A DNA stretch of 44,236 nt from Silvanigrellaceae bacterium (GTDB lineage: Bacteria > Bdellovibrionota_B > Oligoflexia > Silvanigrellales > CANGWC01), in assembly GCA_947457515.1 (NCBI GenBank), contig CANGWC010000004.1, positions 1 through 44,236 on the forward strand. Direction: 5' to 3'. Below the pieces are notes generated by a model. The model ran no database searches. It was given only the letters and a program-made list of their open reading frames with translations, and was not told where the DNA came from. Of the stretch, positions 23,829-33,588 are shown in pieces; the stretch's first letter is position 1; every line of letters starts with the position of its first letter. The position numbers were made by a program, and so were the translations under genes.

Positions 23829-24392
23829 ATGTCATTTCGTATTAAGAAAAGAAGTAAAGGAGAATCAAATCCTTTAGAGATTAATGTCACTCCCATGATT
23901 GATATGTTCTCAGTTCTTGTTTCTTTCTTACTTGTTACCGCTGTATTTTCTAGTGTTGGACAACATACTGTTCAAATTCCTTTCTTATCCAGTGCGCCTC
24001 CTCCCTCACAAGCAGTGGTGGATAAAGATCCTAAGAAAGTTTTGACTCTAATTATAGATAATCAGAAAGCTAAATTAGAAGTGACTATGAGTAATGTTTC
24101 TAAGATTGTGGAGTCTGCAGAGTTTAATATAGATCCTAATGGTTTGGATTCTTTACAAGCAAAAATTTACAGCATTAAAAGTGCTGATCCTAAAGTAGAT
24201 ACTGTAACGATAATGCAGGATACTCAAACAGAATATGAAAAATTCATATCTGTGTTGGATGCTTTAAGAGAACTTAAAGCAAACCGTCCGCCATTACCTG
24301 TCATTCCTGATCCTAAAGCAGATCCTAAGGATGTTCCTGTGGATGGTTCCATTTTAATACCTAAAATTATTTTAGGTAATGTTATTTTATAA
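23829..24392 (+). CDS. TolR/ExbD-type motor subunit 1 (AglQ/AglS-like)
   Basis: 187 residues: a short basic cytoplasmic tail, one membrane helix (MIDMFSVLVSFLLVTAVFSS) and a periplasmic domain. D25 in VTPMIDMFSVL is the proton-carrying aspartate conserved in TolR/ExbD. The periplasmic part ends in a Pro/Asp-rich linker (PVIPDPKADPKDVPVDG). Two TolR-like proteins next to one TolQ-like protein match the AglR-AglQ-AglS composition; which of the two is AglQ and which is AglS cannot be decided here. It follows aglR by four bases. Confidence 0.88.
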   Translation: MSFRIKKRSKGESNPLEINVTPMIDMFSVLVSFLLVTAVFSSVGQHTVQIPFLSSAPPPSQAVVDKDPKKVLTLIIDNQKAKLEVTMSNVSKIVESAEFNIDPNGLDSLQAKIYSIKSADPKVDTVTIMQDTQTEYEKFISVLDALRELKANRPPLPVIPDPKADPKDVPVDGSILIPKIILGNVIL

Positions 24393-24401
24393 GGAAAATA
24401 T

Positions 24402-24914
24402 ATGTCTGGAGTTTCATTAGATGGTAACAGCGAAACCTTATCTCTTAATTTATACCCAATACTAGATATTTTTAGTATTTTAATTTGTTTCTTACTCATG
24501 AATTTCTCCACACAAAGTCAAAGTGTAGAAACAGGTGGAAATTTAGAACTTCCTATTTCAGAAGTTAAAATGTCATTAGATGAAGCAGCGAGTGTTTCTG
24601 TCTCTCAAAAAGATGTAACAATTCAAGGGGGAGTGAGTATTCCTCTGATGGCTAACGGTGATGTGAGTCCTGATCAAGTCGATCAAGGAGCTCTTAAACT
24701 TGCTTATCAAGAATTTAAGAAACTTAAAACAAGTCAAGAAACATTAAAAAATAGAGATAAATCTTTAAGTTTAAATAACCTTGCTTTCCATACTTTAACT
24801 TTAGAAGCAGATAAAAAAGCTAAGTTTCAAATTTTAAAACGGATTATGTTGAGTGGACAACAAGCAGAATTTATTTCTTGGAAACTCGCTGTTGCTCGGG
24901 CTGAAGTGAATTAA
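24402..24914 (+). CDS. TolR/ExbD-type motor subunit 2 (AglQ/AglS-like)
   Basis: 170 residues with a single N-terminal membrane helix (YPILDIFSILICFLLMNFS). D22 is at the proton-site position, as in subunit 1. The cytoplasmic tail is uncharged and Ser-rich rather than basic, and the periplasmic domain differs clearly from subunit 1, so this is a distinct paralogue and not a recent copy. AAGGAA precedes the ATG. It overlaps the next gene by one base (TAATG), which supports coupled translation of motor and outer-membrane parts. Confidence 0.85.
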   Translation: MSGVSLDGNSETLSLNLYPILDIFSILICFLLMNFSTQSQSVETGGNLELPISEVKMSLDEAASVSVSQKDVTIQGGVSIPLMANGDVSPDQVDQGALKLAYQEFKKLKTSQETLKNRDKSLSLNNLAFHTLTLEADKKAKFQILKRIMLSGQQAEFISWKLAVARAEVN

Positions 24915-25603
24915 TGAAAAAACTTTTAACTATCTTACTTATGCTCAGTGGAGTCAGCCTAGCTGAGGAAGATTTTAAGAAGGTAGAAATACGAGTCGTT
25001 AGAGATCGATATTTTCAAAAGTCTTTAAGACCTGAATTAGGTTTGGGAGTTTATGCTTCTTTAAATAAACCTTATTTACAAACAGTTATGGCTCAAGCTG
25101 GGTTAGCTTTCTATCCATTCGAAATCTTAGGAATTGGAGTTGATGGAGGTCTTTCTGGCTCATTTAACAAAGAAGTTTGTTACACATTAGGCCGTGAATT
25201 TAGTATCGAACCTGTCATAACACCTCTTCAGTGGGTAGCTGGTGGAAAATTAGAACTTGCTCCTATTTATGGCAAGTATCAATTACCCAGTGGAGATGTT
25301 CTATACTTTGACTGGTTATTTAAAGTGGGTGCTGGTCGAGGCGGAATATACACTCGAAAACAGGGATGTCGACCTGCTCAGTATGTTGCTGCAACGGATA
25401 ATACAAATACTGCTCAAGTCTCTGTCATGGAATACAATGCATCCACAGGACAAAGACTTTTCTTAAATAAAAATATAGCCCTTCAATGGAATATTCTATT
25501 TTATCTTGTGGAACCTTATCCTGTGGATGGTTATAAACCAGGATTTGACGATTACGATCAGATTCTTTTTTTAAGTCTAGGTGCAAGCTACTTTTTTAGG
25601 TGA
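24914..25603 (+). CDS. Outer-membrane beta-barrel protein of the gliding cluster (GltA/GltB-like)
   Basis: 229 residues with a signal peptide (KKLLTILLMLSGVSLAEE) and alternating, aromatic-rich strands (LRPELGLGVYASLNKP; GLAFYPFEILGIGVDGGLSG). It ends in the C-terminal signature of outer-membrane barrels (ILFLSLGASYFFR, terminal aromatic followed by Arg). Cysteines in KEVCYTLG and KQGCRPA could form a loop disulphide. In myxobacteria, small porin-like GltA and GltB join the gliding machine to the outer membrane. The position between the motor genes and the TPR genes supports that role. The exact orthologue is not determined. Confidence 0.78.
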   Translation: MKKLLTILLMLSGVSLAEEDFKKVEIRVVRDRYFQKSLRPELGLGVYASLNKPYLQTVMAQAGLAFYPFEILGIGVDGGLSGSFNKEVCYTLGREFSIEPVITPLQWVAGGKLELAPIYGKYQLPSGDVLYFDWLFKVGAGRGGIYTRKQGCRPAQYVAATDNTNTAQVSVMEYNASTGQRLFLNKNIALQWNILFYLVEPYPVDGYKPGFDDYDQILFLSLGASYFFR

Positions 25604-25606
25604 ATT

Positions 25607-27151
25607 ATGAAGCATTTCTATAAACTCTCTTTACTTACCTTGATTGTGGTTTCTTTAACGACTCCTTCGGTAGGATTTGGAAAAAAATCAAGGAGAGTTT
25701 CTGGAACTTTGGGTCAAGCAAAATTTATGTTTGATCGTAAAAACTATGCTGAAGCAGCAAGGCTTTATTATTCTGCAACCACAGCTCTTACAGGTGCAGC
25801 TAAACAGAAAGCAGAATTTGCATTAGCAGAATCTTTAAGAAGAATGGATCTTCTTTATGCTTCTACATTTGTCTATTCTAGAATTATTGTTCAGGGTCAG
25901 AAGCACAGGTACTATGGACCAGCTTTAGAAAGATTAGCTTATATTAATTCCCAAGTTTCTATAGGGAAAGCAAGTATTTCTATGCTTCTTAATGATAGGA
26001 ATATTAACCCACTCAGTGTTCCAAATAAGGCAAGAGGATTCTATTTCTTCTATAAAGGTTTAAGTGCTTTTGAAGATAATAAAATTCCTTTAGCAAAGTC
26101 TAGTCTCACAAGAGTTCCTACAGATGGTTATTACTTTCCTCTAGCTCAATATTATTTAGGAACTATGGCAATTATTGGTAAAGACCAAGATGAAGCTATT
26201 AACTCTTTTAATAGAACTTTAAAGTCAGCTCAAAGTGATGACGTTAAAGAACTTGCTGTGATGAATTTAGGGCATGTTTACTTTGAGAAAAAAGACTATA
26301 GAAGAGCTTTAGAATATTACAGTAGAATTCCTAGAAATTCAGATAATTGGTTAGATGCATTATTTGCTGGTGGATACGCCTTTTTCCATAGACAACAGCA
26401 TAATGAATCTTTAGGGAACATACATACCATACATTCTCCTTTCTTTTATCAAAGATTTTATCCAGAAACATATATTCTTAATGCATTTACGTATCTTAGA
26501 TTATGTAGATATCCTAGAGTTCAAAAAGAATTAGAAGATTTTAGAACAAGATACAAGCCTACTTTTGATGATCTGAAAAAAATGCTCCAAGAGTATAAAG
26601 GTAATTATAAAGAATTCTTTAATCTTGTTTATGATTATAAAGACAAAAGTAAGATGTCTAAATTCGCTAATGCTGTAGAAGTTGTTGATAGTGTTAGTCG
26701 TACCCAAGCTTTTAAAGAAACAAAAGTGATTATTCAACAGATCGATGAAGAGAAAAGTAGACTTCAAAAATACAGCACTCAATGGGCAGAAAATGGATTA
26801 AATGAAATTCTGAGTAAGTTTTTAGAAGCAAAACAAGGTGTGAGTAAAGAAAGATCTGGAAAAGATGTTTATTTTCAAACAGCTGATAATTACAATTATC
26901 TACTCAGATTATCTAATGAGACAAGGTTAATTAATCTAGAAGTTCTCAGTGGAAATACAGATAAAATCAGATCAGATTATTTATCTGAACCTGTTGCCGG
27001 AGATGGACTTGTATGGGGTGAAGGAATGCGACCTTTAAACTTAAAACAGTCTATGGAATATTGGCCATTTCAAGGTGAATATTGGGAAAATGAATTGGGT
27101 TTTTATAGATATAATATTGATTCTCAATGTAAAACAAAGGGGTCTTCATGA
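25607..27151 (+). CDS. gltC: Periplasmic TPR protein of the gliding cluster (GltC-like)
   Basis: 514 residues with an export signal (KLSLLTLIVVSLTTPSVGFG). Several TPR-like helical pairs are visible (AKFMFDRKNYAEAARLYYSA; AVMNLGHVYFEKKDYRRALE followed by YYSRIP). The C-terminal half is helical and coiled-coil-like (FKETKVIIQQIDEEKSRLQK). It probably acts as a periplasmic scaffold between the inner-membrane motor and the outer-membrane barrel. The gltC name rests on order and architecture, not on a full alignment. The stop overlaps the next ATG (ATGA). Confidence 0.75.
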   Translation: MKHFYKLSLLTLIVVSLTTPSVGFGKKSRRVSGTLGQAKFMFDRKNYAEAARLYYSATTALTGAAKQKAEFALAESLRRMDLLYASTFVYSRIIVQGQKHRYYGPALERLAYINSQVSIGKASISMLLNDRNINPLSVPNKARGFYFFYKGLSAFEDNKIPLAKSSLTRVPTDGYYFPLAQYYLGTMAIIGKDQDEAINSFNRTLKSAQSDDVKELAVMNLGHVYFEKKDYRRALEYYSRIPRNSDNWLDALFAGGYAFFHRQQHNESLGNIHTIHSPFFYQRFYPETYILNAFTYLRLCRYPRVQKELEDFRTRYKPTFDDLKKMLQEYKGNYKEFFNLVYDYKDKSKMSKFANAVEVVDSVSRTQAFKETKVIIQQIDEEKSRLQKYSTQWAENGLNEILSKFLEAKQGVSKERSGKDVYFQTADNYNYLLRLSNETRLINLEVLSGNTDKIRSDYLSEPVAGDGLVWGEGMRPLNLKQSMEYWPFQGEYWENELGFYRYNIDSQCKTKGSS

Positions 27152-30100
27152 GTATCTTCAAAAGCACTCTTATTATATGTCTAGCCACATCAACAACACT
27201 CTCTGCTGCGGATATTAATTCTTTAGGAATTGGTCAAGATAGAAAAAAACTCTCTTCAGACCCTCAAAAAATTTCGACTCAAAAAGATCCTAATGCACAA
27301 GAAAACCTTCCGGTTTCTCAAAAAGAAAAAAAAGAAGCCAAACAAGGAAGAATTCATTTAGAAGATATTGAACATCTTAAAACAGAGAAAAAACTGGGTA
27401 AAGCATTAGATCAAGAAATTAATTATATGGAATCTTTTCTTAAGAAAATTCCAGCTAAATCTAAAAATCCACAAAGACCTTTAGTCTTACAAAGACTCAT
27501 CGAAAATTATCATCAAAGAGCATTGATTATTTCTTTTGAAGAATCTCGTTACTATGAATCACAATGGGATAAGTGGAATCAAGGAAAAAGACAAGGAACA
27601 GAACCAAAGATGCCAGCATCCAGGGGAGTTCGTTATCTCGATAAAATAGTTTATTCTGGGAATGAATTTATTAAGACTTATCCTAAGCAAAAAGGCATTG
27701 ATAGGGTCTACTTTCAATTGGCGTATGCTCTCGATCAACAAAATAAAAAACCTTTAGCGATTTCTTATTATCAAGCACTTATCAAAAAGTTTCCCAACAG
27801 TGAATTTGTTCCTGAAGCTTATTTTGCTTTAGGAGAATATGATTTTGATAAAGCTGATTATCGAAAAGCTATTGCTTGGTATCAACAAGTTACTCGTTTT
27901 AATCGATCTCCTATTTACCCATGGGCTATCTATAAAACGGGTTGGGCATATTTTAATATTCAACAATACGAAAAATCTCTTAGGGCTTTCCAACAAGTTG
28001 TAGAGATATCTCAATATAGCCAAGCAGCAACTCAATCAGCTCGACTTCGAATGAAAGAAGAAGCTTTGAGAGATATGGTGAATGTGTGGGCTGAGTTAGG
28101 TCGTATTGATGAAGCAGAACAGTATTTTGCTCGAGTGGGTGGTTCTAAATATTACGGTGATCTTCTTATGAGATTTGCTTCTATTTTAAGGGAACGTGGC
28201 CAATATGATCAAAGCATAGCTCTTCTTAAAAAGTTTAATGTACATAATAAAGATGACAAAGATAAATCTTTAGAAATACAATTTTTGATTATTGATACGG
28301 CATATATGAAAGCAGATAAAGCTGTTTTATGGAGAGAACTCACTTATCTTTTTGATAATTTTGGTCCCGCAACAGAATGGTTTAAAAACTCTAAAGATAA
28401 AGAGTCTAAAGATAAAGAGTCTAAAGATAAAATTAAAAAAGTCGCCCTTTACTATCCTAAAAAGATCCATTCAGAAGCTCAGCTTAAGAAAAGTAAATAT
28501 CAATATGCTCAAGCAGAGATAGGATATAAAATCTATTTAAGGTATTTTGCAGATGCTCCTGAAGCGGCACAAGTCAGATTTCATTTAGGAGAGCTTGAGT
28601 ATACTAACGAAAAATATTTACAGGCTTCTCAGACTTTCTTAGCATTATGCCAATTAGGAACAAAGACACCGTATTTCCAAAAATCCAGTGATTATCTTTT
28701 ATCTTCAGCGTATTTGCCTATTCAAAACGGCATGAAAGTCTTAAGTAAAAAACCTGTTTCTTTAACTAAAGCTCCTGAACCTATTGCAGCTCCTTACCAA
28801 AATTATATGAAGGTCTGTGATCAATACACTCAGTGGTTTCCTAATTCACCTTATGTTTTTGATTGTTTAAGAGACAGTACTGAAATTTATTTAAAACATT
28901 CTCAATTCACAGAAGCTGAAAAAAGACTCAGAATAATTTCTACAAAGTACGTCACTAAACCTCAAGGTAAAAGTGCTGCAGAACTTCTATTACTTTTAAA
29001 TTCTAAAGATAAGAAAAAACTTTACCAAGAGGCATTAGCTCTTTCTAAGATTCCTGAATATAGAACAGGAACTTTGGGTCAAAGAATCCTGGCTATTTTA
29101 GAATCTAAAAAGTTTGAAGATACTCAAGATCTTGAGAAAAATGGTAAATACTTAGAAGCTGCTAAAGGTTTTGAAAGTATTGCGACTACAAATCCTAAAG
29201 GTCCTGATGCTGATAAAGCTTGGTATAATGCTGGACTCAATTATAAGAAAGCAGGAGAAGCTGACAAATCTTTATTCTGTTTAAGTCAACTGATTTCACA
29301 GTATCCTAAAAGTACACTTTTAGGAGAGGGGCTCCTTCAAACTATTCAAATTTATGAAGATTCACTTCAATTTCAAGGTGCAATGCAAGCATCTGCTACT
29401 TTTGTAAATAAATATCCTAAAGATAGCCGTTCTGCTGTACTCACTAAAGGAACATGTTTCTTAGCCAGTGCTGCAAAAGATCCTGTGAATTTAGAAAAAG
29501 CATGTCGTCCGCTTCTTAAGAATAAAGCAACGGCTCCTGCAGCAGCAGATGCAATGGTTTCTACCTATCTTCAAATGGGTAGATATCAAAATTTAGGAAC
29601 ATTTCTTGAACGAGATATGGGTCTATTACCCCCATCAGATCAACTGATCTATTTTAGTAAAACTGCGAAATTAGAAAATAAGTTGGGCTTATCTAGTAAA
29701 GCTAGATATCATGAAAATTCCGTTTTAAGGATATATAAAGATAATCCTAAGAGACTTTCTGCTTTAGCTATATCGGAAGTTGCTCGGATTGAGGTTTCTC
29801 GTTTGAAACCTCAAGTGGATAAAATTCAATCTACTCGTCTGACTGCCATGAGAAAAGATGGATCTGATCTTCAATCAAGTATAGAAAACAAACAAAGACT
29901 GATTAAAGGTTTAGAAAGCAAATGTAATGAAATTATCTCTTTAGGAGATCCTCAATGGACCATTGCCTCTTTAAGTTATCTTGGAAATGCTTATGAGCAA
30001 TTATCTACAGATCTCAAGACAGCTCCTCTTCCTCCTAATACGCCTCCTGCAACAGCAACTCAGCTGAAAGCCAGTTTTGATAAGCTATCTCAAGGTCCCG

Positions 30101-30321
30101 CATCTAAGGCAACAGGGCTTTATGATCAAGGAATGAAGATCATGGAAAAAAACGCTGTCTTCACAGATGTGTCACGTAAACTCAGTGATTCTTATTACCG
30201 CATTAAAAACCAACCCGGTGCTATTGATTGGTCTCCTAATTCTCTTTATGTCTCAACCCCTTGGATAGAGATCCCTGAAACACAAGGTGCTCTTAAATCT
30301 CTTCAAGGAGGAGCACAATGA
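27148..30321 (+). CDS. gltD: Very large periplasmic TPR protein (GltD/AgmU-like)
   Basis: 1057 residues with a signal peptide (FKSTLIICLATSTTLSAAD), a charged linker (about 25-85) and more than ten TPR-like repeats, for example VYFQLAYALDQQNKKPLAIS, AYFALGEYDFDKADYRKAIA, WAIYKTGWAYFNIQQYEKSL and AWYNAGLNYKKAGEADKSLF. Size and repeat content match AgmU/GltD of the gliding apparatus, a periplasmic protein that forms part of the moving complexes. An in-frame 15-base tandem repeat sits at 28390-28431. It overlaps both neighbours by ATGA, so dosage is tightly coupled. Confidence 0.82.
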   Translation: MSIFKSTLIICLATSTTLSAADINSLGIGQDRKKLSSDPQKISTQKDPNAQENLPVSQKEKKEAKQGRIHLEDIEHLKTEKKLGKALDQEINYMESFLKKIPAKSKNPQRPLVLQRLIENYHQRALIISFEESRYYESQWDKWNQGKRQGTEPKMPASRGVRYLDKIVYSGNEFIKTYPKQKGIDRVYFQLAYALDQQNKKPLAISYYQALIKKFPNSEFVPEAYFALGEYDFDKADYRKAIAWYQQVTRFNRSPIYPWAIYKTGWAYFNIQQYEKSLRAFQQVVEISQYSQAATQSARLRMKEEALRDMVNVWAELGRIDEAEQYFARVGGSKYYGDLLMRFASILRERGQYDQSIALLKKFNVHNKDDKDKSLEIQFLIIDTAYMKADKAVLWRELTYLFDNFGPATEWFKNSKDKESKDKESKDKIKKVALYYPKKIHSEAQLKKSKYQYAQAEIGYKIYLRYFADAPEAAQVRFHLGELEYTNEKYLQASQTFLALCQLGTKTPYFQKSSDYLLSSAYLPIQNGMKVLSKKPVSLTKAPEPIAAPYQNYMKVCDQYTQWFPNSPYVFDCLRDSTEIYLKHSQFTEAEKRLRIISTKYVTKPQGKSAAELLLLLNSKDKKKLYQEALALSKIPEYRTGTLGQRILAILESKKFEDTQDLEKNGKYLEAAKGFESIATTNPKGPDADKAWYNAGLNYKKAGEADKSLFCLSQLISQYPKSTLLGEGLLQTIQIYEDSLQFQGAMQASATFVNKYPKDSRSAVLTKGTCFLASAAKDPVNLEKACRPLLKNKATAPAAADAMVSTYLQMGRYQNLGTFLERDMGLLPPSDQLIYFSKTAKLENKLGLSSKARYHENSVLRIYKDNPKRLSALAISEVARIEVSRLKPQVDKIQSTRLTAMRKDGSDLQSSIENKQRLIKGLESKCNEIISLGDPQWTIASLSYLGNAYEQLSTDLKTAPLPPNTPPATATQLKASFDKLSQGPASKATGLYDQGMKIMEKNAVFTDVSRKLSDSYYRIKNQPGAIDWSPNSLYVSTPWIEIPETQGALKSLQGGAQ
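28390..28431 (+). repeat. Short in-frame tandem repeat in the large TPR gene
   Basis: The 15-base unit TCTAAAGATAAAGAG occurs two full times and a third time for 12 bases, encoding SKDKE-SKDKE-SKDK. A change in copy number would add or remove five residues without shifting the frame, so length variation between strains is possible. Confidence 0.85.
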
Positions 30322-31613
30322 ATCCAAGACTCTTATGTATATCTCAGTCTTTCTTTTTAGCGATTATGATCAGTTGTGCGTCTCAGCCTAATGATTCTAA
30401 AAAAGAAGAAAAAGATACAGTTGCTTCTAAAGACTCATCCGATCCTAAAAAGAAACAACTCACAACAGGACCTTCTCGAACGGTCACCACAACGTTACAA
30501 AATGATTTAACGTTTATGTTCTTTTTGCCACCAGATATTGCTGCTAAGACTCAAGATTCTATAGGTCTCAAAAAAGAAACAGAAAATATTCCTCTTTCTA
30601 TTACATATCTTTCCGCTTCAAGATTAAGTCGTCAGCCTCTTGATCAAAAAGTCTTTCAAAAAATAGCCTTAGCCGGAGGATCCCAATCTCCATGGTTTCT
30701 ACTGGAATACGCTTATATTGCTATTCTCAAAAAAGATTATCTTTTAGCAGACTATATCATTGGTAAAGCCAAAAAAAACTCCAAGGATGAAAGTAGCCTA
30801 AATGCATGTTCTCATGCTCTAGGATTAAAACTCATTTCTGAAGGAGAGACTTATTTAGGAATCTTGGAACTTCAAAGAGCTAAATCTTATTATCCATCTT
30901 TACTCACTTTAGGTTTTATGGCGGTACGTTCCGGTGATGGAGCCTCAGGAGAACGTTATTTAAGAACAGCTTTAGGTCAAGGTGAAAATCCTCTTGTCAG
31001 AGTTGGTCTTGCCTCTGCTTTAAGACTACAAGGCAAGAATACAGAAGCTCAAGAAGCTCTCACTCCTGTTTATAAATCAAAAGAAAAAGATAAACGTATT
31101 GTCTGGAATTATGGCCTCATTCTTTCTCAAAATCCTGCATCGGTAGCAGAAGCTAAAACAACTTTAGAAAAATATTACTCTTTATCAGGAAGTACTCCAG
31201 AGTTAGATGGTTCAGTTCAAAAAACTTTAAATCAACTTAAAACACCTCCTCCTAAACCTGTAGATCCTAAAGATTCTGCAACTTCAGGTAAAGAAGTAAC
31301 TCCAGCAACAGGCAAAACAGATAAAGGTACAGGGAAATCTGATGCTACAGATGCAGGAGTCAAAGACACTCCTATAAAAGATCCTAAAAAAACTGATCAA
31401 CCTCCAGCTAAAGCATCAACAGATCCTAAAGCTAATAATCCCGTTAAGCCTGATTCCGGGACAAATCCAGCATCATCAACTCCTGCAAAAGCAGATAATA
31501 AAGAAAGTAACAAAAATCCTACATCGTCCCCTGGGACAAAACCAGATACTCTCAAAACAGAGTCAAAATCTGATAAACCCGCTCCCGTTAAAGAAGCGGA
31601 TAGCGAATCGTGA
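30318..31613 (+). CDS. gltE: TPR lipoprotein of the gliding cluster (GltE/AglT-like)
   Basis: 431 residues. The N-terminus has a hydrophobic signal ending in IMISC, with C20 as the likely lipidated cysteine, followed by a charged linker. The central part has TPR-like units (WFLLEYAYIAILKKDYLLAD; VRVGLASALRLQGKNTEAQE). The last 120 residues are low-complexity, rich in Lys, Pro, Thr and Asp, and probably disordered. This matches AglT/GltE, the TPR lipoprotein of the gliding machine. The start overlaps the previous stop (ATGA), and gltG follows after eight bases with its own GAGG site. Confidence 0.8.
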   Translation: MNPRLLCISQSFFLAIMISCASQPNDSKKEEKDTVASKDSSDPKKKQLTTGPSRTVTTTLQNDLTFMFFLPPDIAAKTQDSIGLKKETENIPLSITYLSASRLSRQPLDQKVFQKIALAGGSQSPWFLLEYAYIAILKKDYLLADYIIGKAKKNSKDESSLNACSHALGLKLISEGETYLGILELQRAKSYYPSLLTLGFMAVRSGDGASGERYLRTALGQGENPLVRVGLASALRLQGKNTEAQEALTPVYKSKEKDKRIVWNYGLILSQNPASVAEAKTTLEKYYSLSGSTPELDGSVQKTLNQLKTPPPKPVDPKDSATSGKEVTPATGKTDKGTGKSDATDAGVKDTPIKDPKKTDQPPAKASTDPKANNPVKPDSGTNPASSTPAKADNKESNKNPTSSPGTKPDTLKTESKSDKPAPVKEADSES

Positions 31614-31621
31614 GGTAAACC

Positions 31622-33577
31622 ATGGCACTGCTTTTACGCTCTAGCCGAGTCACATCGGGGAGCCCTAAAGAAATTGTTCTTGAATCAGGACAAATTATTA
31701 TAGGACAACTCACTTCTAACCAACTTGTGCTTCCTGGTGTGGATATTGATCCTATTCATGCGGTTGTAGAAGTTGATGAACAAACTAAAGAAACCAATAT
31801 CATTGATATGGGTAGTGAGAAGGGTGTCATTTTAAATGGCACCAAAATAGATGTTGTTGCTACCTTAAAAAAAGGCGATGTCATTTATATAGGCTCTATT
31901 AAAATAGATGTTTTAGATGCTTCAGAACAAGAAGTTCCAGGTGCCATTCAAGAACAACAAAAACAAAAAAGAATTGTTCATCAAAGTATTTTTTCACCTC
32001 AGAAATTACAAGCCTCAGGTTCTACCTTAGAAGTGGTAGCTTATTGGGAACAAAGTATTCTGGATGTAAGACATTACGGCAAATCATCAGAAAAGAAACT
32101 TGAAAAAGTGGTTATGATTGGTAATGAGGAAGATGGTCATATCATCGGCGTGGGTCCTCGAGCTGATGTTCGTAATTATAAAATAGGACAGGTTGATTCT
32201 ACGGGAGTTACCTTAAGTCTTAATGAAGACATGAAAGCTAAGATCCGACAAGGCAAAAACTTTCAAAGTGTTCAGGGGCCTACAGTAGTCCCTCTTAATA
32301 GAACTGACGCTGCTCTAGTTAAACATGGTCCTCTTTCTTACTTTTTTTACCATGTTGCTTTACCTAAACTGAATCTTCCCCACTTCCCGGATCTTGATGG
32401 TAAACCCATTATTTTTCTTTATGCGATGATTCTTTATATAGGTGCAGTTGCTTCCATTGTTTCTATGGGACCTGTGAAACCAAAAGAACAAGAATTAGAT
32501 GCATGGTCTACTTACTTAAATATGAGTAAGGTAGAACCTAAACCTATTCCCCAAGTTAAACCTCCCGTTAAGGTAGAACCTCCTAAACTTGTTGAACTTC
32601 CTAAAGCAAAGCCTGTACCACCACCTCCACCTCCTAAACCAAAGCCTACTCCTCCTTCTGTAGATCCAGCTAAGCTCACTCCTAAAGCTGCTCAAAAGCC
32701 TTCAACTCAAGCTATTACCTCTTTGAAACCTCCACAGGTCAAACCTCCTACTCCCGTTGCAAAACTCGGTGGAACAAAAGGTGAGACAAAGTCTACAGAT
32801 AAAGCTTTAGGACCACAGTCTAAAGCTCCTGCAGGAAATAGTGGTGGACCTAAAGGCGGAACTTCTGGAGCATTTGCTTCTGCAAGACAAGGTAACCAAA
32901 AAACCAGTGCTATGGGTGTAGAAAATAAACCTACAGGCCCAGCATCAGGGATCAACTTAGATAAGTTAGCTGCTGGTCTCGGCAAAACAATGGATATTGA
33001 TGCCGTAGGTAAAGTCTCTACCGGCTTAAGCAGTCAAGGTGGAGGACTTTCCGGAGGTTCAGGATCTTCTAAAGATAAGTCCTATGGATTAGGTGGTCTG
33101 GGTAAAGGTAACACAGTCAGCACTGGTGGACCTGGAAGAGCAGTTGCTGGTATTGGTGGCGGAGCCGGAGGCTTAGGTGCCGGAGGATCTGGAGGTCCAG
33201 GTGGAGCTTCCAGTGATGGATCCCGTAAAGCTCTTAAAGCTGAAGCCATTGTTGTCCCTGAAGGTGATCCTGTAGTAGAAGGAAGTCTCACAAGAGAAGA
33301 AATCGAATCTGTGATCAAGGCTCATTTAAGTGAAATTAAAATTTGTTACGAAAGAAGTCTTCAAGGTAACAAAGGCCTTTCTGGTAGAATCATGACTCAA
33401 TTTGTCATTGGATCAGCAGGAAGAGTGACCTCAGCTTCTATTTCTCAATCAGGAATTAATAATTCTGGATTAGAAAGTTGTATTGTATCCGCTGTGAAAC
33501 GTTGGAAATTCCCTAACCCTAGAGGGGGTGGATCTGTGAATGTTTCTTATCCATTCATGTTCTCTCCTTTGAATTAA
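31622..33577 (+). CDS. gltG: FHA-transmembrane-TonB-like protein GltG (PglI)
   Basis: 651 residues. It has an N-terminal FHA domain (about 1-105; IIIGQLTSNQLVLPG, IDPIHAVVEV, KGVILNGTKI), a second cytoplasmic beta-rich domain (about 130-215), a single membrane helix (about 261-283), a Pro/Lys-rich periplasmic stretch, and a Gly/Ser/Ala-rich region (about 380-530). The C-terminal AgmX/PglI TonB-like domain (555-651) opens with LTREEIESVIKAHLSEIKIC and ends SVNVSYPFMFSPLN. This is the layout of GltG, an inner-membrane component thought to reach across the periplasm. The FHA domain implies binding to a phospho-threonine partner. Confidence 0.9.
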   Translation: MALLLRSSRVTSGSPKEIVLESGQIIIGQLTSNQLVLPGVDIDPIHAVVEVDEQTKETNIIDMGSEKGVILNGTKIDVVATLKKGDVIYIGSIKIDVLDASEQEVPGAIQEQQKQKRIVHQSIFSPQKLQASGSTLEVVAYWEQSILDVRHYGKSSEKKLEKVVMIGNEEDGHIIGVGPRADVRNYKIGQVDSTGVTLSLNEDMKAKIRQGKNFQSVQGPTVVPLNRTDAALVKHGPLSYFFYHVALPKLNLPHFPDLDGKPIIFLYAMILYIGAVASIVSMGPVKPKEQELDAWSTYLNMSKVEPKPIPQVKPPVKVEPPKLVELPKAKPVPPPPPPKPKPTPPSVDPAKLTPKAAQKPSTQAITSLKPPQVKPPTPVAKLGGTKGETKSTDKALGPQSKAPAGNSGGPKGGTSGAFASARQGNQKTSAMGVENKPTGPASGINLDKLAAGLGKTMDIDAVGKVSTGLSSQGGGLSGGSGSSKDKSYGLGGLGKGNTVSTGGPGRAVAGIGGGAGGLGAGGSGGPGGASSDGSRKALKAEAIVVPEGDPVVEGSLTREEIESVIKAHLSEIKICYERSLQGNKGLSGRIMTQFVIGSAGRVTSASISQSGINNSGLESCIVSAVKRWKFPNPRGGGSVNVSYPFMFSPLN

Positions 33578-33588
33578 ACTAAATTAAT

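Noticed and set aside
33082-33318. Pro-rich open frame on the minus strand inside gltG
   Set aside because: Reverse complement of the Gly/Ala-rich stretch of gltG; such low-complexity DNA is commonly open on both strands.
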